NCBI GenBank assembly: GCA_024223125.1 | Contig: JAAEOP010000706.1 | Location: 1 to 7,478 of the forward strand | Origin: Chloroflexota bacterium | Lineage (GTDB): Bacteria > Chloroflexota > Anaerolineae > Promineifilales > Promineifilaceae | Length of the DNA stretch: 7,478 nucleotides | Reading direction: 5' to 3' | In this document: positions 1-4,749 of the stretch, in pieces | How positions within the stretch are numbered: position 1 is the stretch's first letter | How the letters are laid out: the number at the start of each line of letters is the position of its first letter | The notes under the pieces: generated by a model | Databases searched by the model: none | What the model saw: the letters and a program-made list of their open reading frames with translations, nothing else | What the model was told of the DNA's origin: nothing | Translations under genes and position numbers: made by a program

Positions 1-252
1 ATGCCCGGTATCATCACCACTTCAGTATTTTCCTTCATCATCGCCTGGAATGAATTTCTCTACGCCCTGGTACTTACCAGAAATGTCGCCACAACAATGA
101 CCGTTGGGCTGCTGACCACCCAAACCCATCGAGGCGTGCAGTGGGAGTGGATGTCGGCTGCCGGTATCCTGGTAATGATTCCGATATTCGTATTGTCCCT
201 CTTCATCAGAAAATACTTTGTTGAAGGGATGACAATGGGCGCGGTGAAGTAG
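1..252 (+). CDS. Carbohydrate ABC transporter permease, MalG-type (C-terminal fragment)
   Basis: This is the last 83 residues of an inner-membrane permease of a sugar ABC importer; the rest lies upstream of the window. The opening residues PGIITTSVFSFIIAWNEF match the conserved cytoplasmic EAA-loop exit and following membrane helix of MalG/UgpE-type permeases (typical form PGI-x-T-x-x-xF-x-F-x-x-AWNEF). A second hydrophobic helix lies at about residues 52-69 (AAGILVMIPIFVLSLFI) and is followed by the usual tail RKYFVEGMTMGAVK. Family members are about 270-290 residues long, so about 190-200 residues are missing and the ATG at base 1 is internal. The gene ends 81 bases before a LacI-type regulator, a common pairing in sugar-uptake loci. 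The transported compound cannot be read from this fragment. Confidence 0.9.
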   Translation: MPGIITTSVFSFIIAWNEFLYALVLTRNVATTMTVGLLTTQTHRGVQWEWMSAAGILVMIPIFVLSLFIRKYFVEGMTMGAVK

Positions 253-272
253 ATGGGGGCAGGTAATTTATT

Positions 273-299
273 TTGACACCCGGAATGAATACCTATACT
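273..299 (+). promoter_or_regulatory. Candidate sigma70-type promoter for the LacI-family gene
   Basis: A perfect -35 hexamer TTGACA lies at 273-278. A -10-like TATACT lies at 294-299 (5 of 6 to consensus, spacing 15); an overlapping weaker choice TACTAT at 296-301 gives the usual spacing of 17. Transcription would start near 305-308, about 28 bases before the regulator's ATG. The position between the permease stop and the regulator start suggests the regulator, and possibly the genes after it, has its own promoter. This is a consensus match by eye only. Confidence 0.5.
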
Positions 300-304
300 A
301 TCCG

Positions 305-319
305 GTAAAATAATTTTAC
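305..319. promoter_or_regulatory. Perfect 15-bp palindrome, candidate operator
   Basis: GTAAAATAATTTTAC is a perfect inverted repeat with 7-bp arms around a central A. It covers the predicted transcription start of the regulator gene, a classic place for an autoregulatory repressor site. LacI-family operators are usually palindromes with a central CG; this one is AT-rich with an odd centre, so assignment to the adjacent regulator is a guess. A looser inverted pair CCGGA (280-284) / TCCGG (301-305) also flanks the -10 region. Confidence 0.4.
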
Positions 320-333
320 TGAAAAACATAATC

Positions 334-1365
334 ATGAAAAAGAAAACTCAAAAAGATAGCAGAGCTTCTCAAATTGATGTGGCTCGGCTGGCCGGGGTGT
401 CACAAGCAGCGGTGTCGCGCACGTTTACACCGGGTGCCAGCGTGTCGGCAGAGGTCAAGCAACAGGTTCTGGATGCCGCCGAACAATTGGGCTACCGGCC
501 CAATGCCATTGCCAGAAGTCTTATTACAAACTCTACCAATATCATCGGTATCGTCGTGGTCAGGTTTGCCAATCCGTATTACTGGCAGATATTTAAAGGA
601 TTTACCCAAAAATTACAGGACCTGGGATACTCTACCTTGCTGTTAAACGCTGCCCAGGATCAAGAAGTTGAACAGACCCTGCCCACGGCGCTGCAATATC
701 AGGTAGACGGGCTCATCATTACCTCGGCCACCCTTTCCTCTAAAATGGCCGAGGAGTGCGTTCGGGCCGGCACGCCGGTAGTGCTGTTTAATCGTTATGA
801 AATGGGAACCATGGCCAACGCCGTTTGCTGCGATAATGTGGGCGGAGGCAAATTGGTGGCTAATGCTCTGTTAGATGCGGGTTATGAACGGTTGGCCTAC
901 CTGGCCGGCGAGGAAGGGAGTTCGACCAACCGGGATCGGGAGCAAGGCTTCATTCATCAACTACAAACCCGGGGTCATACGCTGGCTTTCCGGGAAAGCG
1001 GGAATGAATACACCTATGAAGCCGGCTATGCCGCGGCTAAACGTCTTTTGCAAAATGATCCCCCCCCGAATGCCGTTTTTTGCGCCAGCGATCTGATGGC
1101 GATGGGGATGTTAGATGCTACCAAAGAGCTTGGCCTTAAAATACCGGATGATTTGGGCATTGTTGGCTTTGACGATATCAAGATGGTTGCCTGGCCCAGC
1201 TACGCTATCACCACTATCAGACAGCCCATAAATCGAATGGTTGATACCACCATTGAAGTTTTATTGAACGCCATTGAAAATTCAGATTCTGAAACCGTAA
1301 TGAAATGGATCCCCGCCACCTTGGTTGAGCGAAACTCCACCAGGGCTGTAAACCCCCAAGAATGA
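334..1365 (+). CDS. LacI-family transcriptional regulator
   Basis: A 343-residue repressor-type DNA-binding protein of normal family length. Residues about 14-33 form the LacI helix-turn-helix (IDVARLAGVSQAAVSRTF), followed by the conserved LDAAEQLGYRPNAIARSL segment with the hinge helix (to about residue 64). From about residue 70 comes the periplasmic-binding-protein-like sensor domain, beginning NIIGIVV and ending with the family's AVFCASDLMAMGML, IPDDLGIVGFDD and ITTIRQP elements. The ligand should be a sugar or related compound, in keeping with the sugar permease just upstream. The ATG at 334 is the only one that keeps the full helix-turn-helix; no clear Shine-Dalgarno precedes it. The coding sequence contains a run of eight C (1060-1067) and a run of six T (1076-1081) in the sensor domain. 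Likely targets are its own promoter and the catabolic genes downstream; this is inferred from position. Confidence 0.95.
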   Translation: MKKKTQKDSRASQIDVARLAGVSQAAVSRTFTPGASVSAEVKQQVLDAAEQLGYRPNAIARSLITNSTNIIGIVVVRFANPYYWQIFKGFTQKLQDLGYSTLLLNAAQDQEVEQTLPTALQYQVDGLIITSATLSSKMAEECVRAGTPVVLFNRYEMGTMANAVCCDNVGGGKLVANALLDAGYERLAYLAGEEGSSTNRDREQGFIHQLQTRGHTLAFRESGNEYTYEAGYAAAKRLLQNDPPPNAVFCASDLMAMGMLDATKELGLKIPDDLGIVGFDDIKMVAWPSYAITTIRQPINRMVDTTIEVLLNAIENSDSETVMKWIPATLVERNSTRAVNPQE

Positions 1366-1386
1366 AACCAGTAACCAGTTAACAGT
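1366..1386 (+). repeat. Short heptamer tandem repeat after the regulator gene
   Basis: Starting right after the regulator's TGA there are two exact copies of AACCAGT (1366-1372, 1373-1379) and a third degenerate copy TAACAGT (1380-1386). Seven-base intergenic tandem repeats are known from filamentous cyanobacteria and some other bacteria. With fewer than three full copies, chance is possible. Confidence 0.45.
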
Positions 1387-1393
1387 AATACTG
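1383..1393. promoter_or_regulatory. Small palindrome upstream of the first URO-D-fold gene
   Basis: CAGTAATACTG is a perfect inverted repeat of 5-bp arms around a central A, 27 bases before the ATG at 1421. It overlaps the last heptamer copy. Like the palindrome at 305-319 it has a central A and the form GTA...TAC, so it could be a second weaker site for the same regulator. The evidence is positional only. Confidence 0.22.
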
Positions 1394-1420
1394 AATACTT
1401 ACTTTCAAGGCAGATCAAAA

Positions 1421-2716
1421 ATGACCCCAAGAGAACGATTTAAAAGAATTACCAACCACCAGGAAGCAGACCGTGTTCCCGTAGATATGGGGAGCCACGT
1501 GGCTTCTATTCATCAGCTTACCTACATTAAACTGAAGGAATACCTCAACGACCCCGACATGAAAAACCAGGACAAAATCCTGGATCGAATGGTGCAAAAT
1601 GTTGTGCCGGATGAAAAAATATTGCAACGGTACAACGTTGATTTCCGCTGGATAGCCCCCCAGTGGATTGGCGTTACCGACATACGCGATGACATATACC
1701 GCGATATGTGGGGCATTGACTGGCAATTTATGCTGGATGCTTACAGCGTGTATGACTCGCCGCTGAAAAACGCCACCATTGCCGACATTGACCGCCATGA
1801 CTGGCCCAACCCTACCAACCCGGCGTTAGTTACGGGGCTGGCTGAACGAGCCAAATACCTGTATGAGAATACTGATTACGTGTTAGTGGGCGACGCCATT
1901 AAAGGCGGTATCCTGACCAAAGCCCTGCAAATTCGTGGCTATGAGCAAATGTTTGCAGATTTGGTCGACAATGTTGCTTTCACCGAAGCCTTGCTGGACA
2001 AACTGCTTGAGCTATATAAAGAGTTCTGGACTACATTCTTAAATGCAGTGGGGCCATATATTCAAATGGTCTACTTTACCGATGACATCGGCGGGCAAAA
2101 CGCCATGATGATTTCACCGGCTACCTTTCGAAGCCTGGTTAAGCCCCGCATTAAAGAATTAGTTAACCACATCAAAGGGCAAGCGGATGTAAAATTTATG
2201 TACCATACCGACGGCACGGTTGCTCCGGTGGTTGATGACATTATTGAAATGGGTGTAGACATTCTCAATCCTATCCAGACCTCGGCCCTGGGTATGGACA
2301 CGGATATGCTGAAAGAAATGTATGGTGATCGCATCTGCTTCCACGGGGCCATTGATGTGCAGATGATGCTCCCCTTTTCTACCCCCGAAGAAGTGCGCTA
2401 CGATGTAGCCAAACGTATTTATCACCTGGCTCGGGGTGGCGGTTATATTTTAGCCCCTTGCCACAACATTGGTTCAGACGTGCCGCTGGAGAATATTGAG
2501 GCTATGTATGAGGCCGCCCGTGAATATGGACGTTATCCTTTGCGACTGGATTCGGTGTTAAAAGAGGCCGATAAAAAATTACCTGCCAAAGCTGAAATTG
2601 AAGCCCATCGAAAACCTCGCAAAGTCAAGCGACGGCCGGCCGAGGCCAAAGGTATCGGCAAGACCCTAACGCTACACTGCACACCCCAGACGCCCCCATT
2701 TTATGTGAGGAGATAA
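1421..2716 (+). CDS. URO-D/MtaA-fold methyltransferase-like protein, stand-alone
   Basis: A 431-residue TIM-barrel protein of the uroporphyrinogen decarboxylase superfamily. It belongs to the branch that includes corrinoid methyltransferases (MtaA, MtbA, CmuA), not haem-biosynthetic HemE. It opens with the branch's typical RERF...NHQEADRVPVD. The likely metal site is H262 in a HTDG motif and C347 in APCHN; the middle Cys of the MtaA-type HxC motif is replaced by D264. A TDDIGGQN segment, typical of these paralogues, precedes the HTDG motif. It is clearly a paralogue of the N-terminal half of the protein encoded at 4750-6639, alignable end to end, but it has no corrinoid domain. Residues about 385-431 form an extra tail rich in Lys/Arg that does not look like the fold. 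A weak AAGG (1407-1410) precedes the ATG. The stop lies 4 bases before the next gene, so they are co-translated. Methyl transfer is inferred; the substrate is unknown. Confidence 0.88.
   Translation: MTPRERFKRITNHQEADRVPVDMGSHVASIHQLTYIKLKEYLNDPDMKNQDKILDRMVQNVVPDEKILQRYNVDFRWIAPQWIGVTDIRDDIYRDMWGIDWQFMLDAYSVYDSPLKNATIADIDRHDWPNPTNPALVTGLAERAKYLYENTDYVLVGDAIKGGILTKALQIRGYEQMFADLVDNVAFTEALLDKLLELYKEFWTTFLNAVGPYIQMVYFTDDIGGQNAMMISPATFRSLVKPRIKELVNHIKGQADVKFMYHTDGTVAPVVDDIIEMGVDILNPIQTSALGMDTDMLKEMYGDRICFHGAIDVQMMLPFSTPEEVRYDVAKRIYHLARGGGYILAPCHNIGSDVPLENIEAMYEAAREYGRYPLRLDSVLKEADKKLPAKAEIEAHRKPRKVKRRPAEAKGIGKTLTLHCTPQTPPFYVRR
2708..2712 (+). promoter_or_regulatory. Shine-Dalgarno site fixing the GTG start at 2721
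   Basis: AGGAG lies 8 bases before GTG 2721, inside the last codons of the upstream gene. It selects the GTG start, which also restores the family's opening KVKWLAHASFLIE. A later ATG would remove the N-terminal strand and its His. Confidence 0.7.
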
Positions 2717-2720
2717 AACT

Positions 2721-3413
2721 GTGAAAGTCAAATGGCTGGCCCACGCCTCATTTTTAATTGAGGGTGAAGGTCTGCGGATTATCACCGACCCGTATGAACC
2801 CAATGACATCATCAACTTGCCCCCCATCACAGAACCGGCCGATATTGTCATCCGCAGTTCTAATGATGATGAGGCCCACTGCTTTGTGGGCACTATTCCG
2901 CAAGGCTTTGATTTGGTTACCGCAACGGAAATTGTTGATACGGGCACCACCGTAAAAGGGCTAAAGATTGATGCCGTCTGGTCCCAGGAAAGCCATATTC
3001 ATAAAGACGTTGCCCGTGATAATGCTATGTACCGCTTTTCGCTGGAAGGTATCAACATCACTCATATGGGCGATGTCGGCAAGCCGCTTACTGAAGCACA
3101 ATTGGAGGCATTGGCCGGTACCGATATTTTGCTGGCATTGACCGGCGGCCCGCCCACCATCGAGTTGGATGACCTGGTTAGAGTCATCGACATGATCAAA
3201 CCAAAGGTCGTCATCCCTATGCACTACCGCATCCCCGGCCCCAGGTTTTTTATGCTGCCGGTCACAGAATTTACCAAGCGCTACCCCGCGGAGATGGTCC
3301 GGTGGGTCGACACCTCGGAAATTGAACTTAGCCGCGAGACACTGCCCGTCGAAACGCGCATCTACGTGCTGAAACCGAGCCTGACCACTCAGACCAATTG
3401 GCTCGGAGCCTAA
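2721..3413 (+). CDS. MBL-fold protein, UlaG-like, with altered metal motif
   Basis: A 230-residue metallo-beta-lactamase-fold protein starting at GTG. The opening WLAHASFLIE (H8) and TDPY are typical of the UlaG-like (lactonase-type) MBL branch. Where such enzymes carry HxHxDH after the ADIV strand, this protein has RSSNDDEAHC (residues 45-54), keeping only the last His (H53). Later ligands look intact: H92/H94 in SHIH, H115 and D118 in THMGDVG, and H168 in PMHY at the end of a VVIPMHY strand. GGPPTIELDDL (about 141-151) is also family-like. A metal site is still likely, but perhaps with one ion or unusual ligands. UlaG opens a sugar-acid lactone; a hydrolase acting on a lactone or ester would suit the kinase downstream, but this is inference. 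The gene follows the URO-D-type gene by 4 bases. No signal peptide is present, so the protein is cytoplasmic. Confidence 0.85.
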   Translation: MKVKWLAHASFLIEGEGLRIITDPYEPNDIINLPPITEPADIVIRSSNDDEAHCFVGTIPQGFDLVTATEIVDTGTTVKGLKIDAVWSQESHIHKDVARDNAMYRFSLEGINITHMGDVGKPLTEAQLEALAGTDILLALTGGPPTIELDDLVRVIDMIKPKVVIPMHYRIPGPRFFMLPVTEFTKRYPAEMVRWVDTSEIELSRETLPVETRIYVLKPSLTTQTNWLGA

Positions 3414-3466
3414 TGAGCAATCACCACGTAAAAATGAACGAGTTGTTCGCCGACCCGCCGTGGTAA
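3413..3466 (+). other. Possible 17-residue mini-ORF coupled by TAATG
   Basis: An ATG overlaps the preceding gene's TAA as TAATG and reads MSNHHVKMNELFADPPW before a TAA at 3464-3466. An AAGGAG (3465-3470) then stands before ATG 3477, which opens a second mini-ORF of 20 codons ending at 3539. These may be leader peptides, remains of a deleted gene, or chance. I do not recognise either peptide. They are listed because the 161-base gap otherwise has no gene. Confidence 0.15.
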
Positions 3467-3490
3467 GGAGTCGCCTATGGCGCGGGGGGT

Positions 3491-3518
3491 ATGGGGGGTG
3501 TCCCTCCATTTTCTTCTC
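3491..3518 (+). terminator. Intrinsic-terminator-like hairpin
   Basis: ATGGGGGG (3491-3498) pairs with CCCTCCAT (3502-3509) across a 3-base loop TGT, giving an 8-bp stem with one G-U pair. It is followed at once by the T-rich tract TTTCTTCT. The form is that of a rho-independent terminator or attenuator inside the gene series. Six G-C pairs make the stem strong, but the U-tract is interrupted by C, so termination may be partial. Confidence 0.5.
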
Positions 3519-3535
3519 CACGCCAGACGCCCGGT

Positions 3536-3561
3536 ATGAAATCCCCGGAACAGGGTTTCAT
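3536..3561 (+). promoter_or_regulatory. Hairpin abutting the Shine-Dalgarno site
   Basis: ATGAAATCCC (3536-3545) can pair with GGGTTTCAT (3553-3561), a 9-bp stem with one bulged T. The 3' arm ends exactly where AGGAG begins (3562). A structure here could set access to the ribosome site of the next gene or stabilise a processed mRNA end. It is seen in sequence; the role is inferred. Confidence 0.4.
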
Positions 3562-3566
3562 AGGAG
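3562..3566 (+). promoter_or_regulatory. Shine-Dalgarno site fixing the ATG start at 3575
   Basis: AGGAG lies 8 bases before ATG 3575. It decides against the in-frame ATG at 3491, which has no ribosome site and lies inside a terminator-like hairpin. Confidence 0.75.
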
Positions 3567-3574
3567 TTACAGAA

Positions 3575-4705
3575 ATGGCTGAAGAAAAACAAAATACCAA
3601 AATGTCCCAAAAACCTATCACAGATTTAACCGGCCACACCGACATTAATCAATTGATGCAACCCGGTTCGGAAAAACGGCAGGAAATGCAGGGGTTTGAT
3701 GACGATTACGTAGACATTGTGGATTACATCATCCGCAGTACCCACAAAATTTGGGAAGAACGAGGCGTGGGCTTGATTTACACCCATTACCGCCACAACG
3801 CCTCGGTCCACACCGCCGGGGGGCTGGTGTATGGCCGCGAGGATTGGATTGCCGCCACCGTCAATACCATTTCTGCTTACCCGGATATTCGTATTTATGC
3901 CGATGACGTTATCTGGTGCGGAAACGAAAAGGACGGCTACCACACTTCCCATCGCAACACAGTGGTGGCTACCAACACCGGTTACAGCAGCTACGGCCCG
4001 CCCACCGGACGCAAATTTGTACGAAGAGGCATTGCCAACTGCTTTGTCAAAGAAAATCGGGTGTGCGAAGAATGGGTGGTACGAGATGAAATGGCGATTG
4101 TACGCCAGCTTGGTCTGGACCCGCAAGCCGTAGTAGCTAAAGCGGTTCAACAGCCGCCGCTGCCCGGCGCTCGCCCCGAACAGTATGGCGAAATTGAGAG
4201 AGTGATGGGCCAGACCACGCCCAAAATGTACCAGCCCCAATCACCCGGAAAATTTGATATTGAGGACTTTGTGCAACAAACGCTTCACGAAGTCTGGAAC
4301 TGGCGGCTGTTCAATAAAGTGTACGATAACTTTGTTGACAACTACCAATGCCACACCGCCGGCGACCGCGACCTTGTCGGACTCAGCGATTACCTGGGCT
4401 TCATTATGGCCCTGATGGTTGCTTTCCCCGATGCTGCCTACCACGTTGACCATATCTACTGGCCGGGCAACGATGACGAGGGCTACCGGATCGCTGTTCG
4501 TTGGACGCTGCAAGGTACGCACCACGGCCCCGGCCTCTACGGCGACCCCACCGGCAAGCGGGTCAACATTATGGGCATCAGCCACTTCCACATCAAAAAC
4601 GGCAAATTTGTCAAAGAGTGGACAGTGTTCGATGAGATTGCCTTGCTCAAACAACTTTATACGCCACCCGCTGATAGCTGGTTGGACGACGATATTCCAT
4701 TTTAA
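3575..4705 (+). CDS. Protein with two tandem SnoaL-like domains
   Basis: A 376-residue protein built from an internal duplication of the SnoaL-like (NTF2-fold, ester-cyclase type) domain. Domain 1 spans about residues 40-175 and domain 2 about 228-365. Both share a central HTAG motif (H79 and H260), an AYPD/AFPD turn, a DVIWCG/HIYWPG strand with an acidic turn, a PPTG/DPTG loop and a closing strand EEWVVRDEMAIVRQLG / KEWTVFDEIALLKQL. Single-domain members run about 130-150 residues; two copies in one chain imply a built-in pseudo-dimer. Residues about 180-225 form a Pro/Gln-rich linker. Such folds cyclise, isomerise or hydrate small molecules, or act as binding proteins; no specific activity can be assigned. 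It follows the terminator-like hairpin at 3491, so it may be expressed at a different level from upstream genes. I find no close named relative by memory. Confidence 0.82.
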   Translation: MAEEKQNTKMSQKPITDLTGHTDINQLMQPGSEKRQEMQGFDDDYVDIVDYIIRSTHKIWEERGVGLIYTHYRHNASVHTAGGLVYGREDWIAATVNTISAYPDIRIYADDVIWCGNEKDGYHTSHRNTVVATNTGYSSYGPPTGRKFVRRGIANCFVKENRVCEEWVVRDEMAIVRQLGLDPQAVVAKAVQQPPLPGARPEQYGEIERVMGQTTPKMYQPQSPGKFDIEDFVQQTLHEVWNWRLFNKVYDNFVDNYQCHTAGDRDLVGLSDYLGFIMALMVAFPDAAYHVDHIYWPGNDDEGYRIAVRWTLQGTHHGPGLYGDPTGKRVNIMGISHFHIKNGKFVKEWTVFDEIALLKQLYTPPADSWLDDDIPF

Positions 4706-4738
4706 TTGCCTTGGACCCCGAATGAATTTGGAGGCATC

Positions 4739-4743
4739 AGGAG
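4739..4743 (+). promoter_or_regulatory. Shine-Dalgarno site of the fused methyltransferase gene
   Basis: AGGAG lies 6 bases before ATG 4750, with a second purine-rich GGAGG at 4730-4734. The 44-base gap (4706-4749) shows no terminator, which supports co-transcription with the preceding gene. Confidence 0.65.
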
Positions 4744-4749
4744 TAACCA

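Noticed and set aside
1379..1407. Promoter before the first URO-D-fold gene
   Set aside because: TTAACA at 1379-1384 resembles a -35 element, but no convincing -10 lies at a normal distance.
1421..2716. Haem-biosynthesis uroporphyrinogen decarboxylase (HemE)
   Set aside because: The HemE N-terminal signature is absent, while the paralogue is fused to a corrinoid domain and the neighbours are sugar genes with no porphyrin pathway genes. The non-haem methyltransferase branch fits better.
3491..3574. N-terminal extension of the double SnoaL protein from ATG 3491
   Set aside because: No ribosome site precedes it, the 28 added residues look like read-through of non-coding DNA, the ATG sits in a terminator-like hairpin, and a good AGGAG stands 8 bases before ATG 3575.
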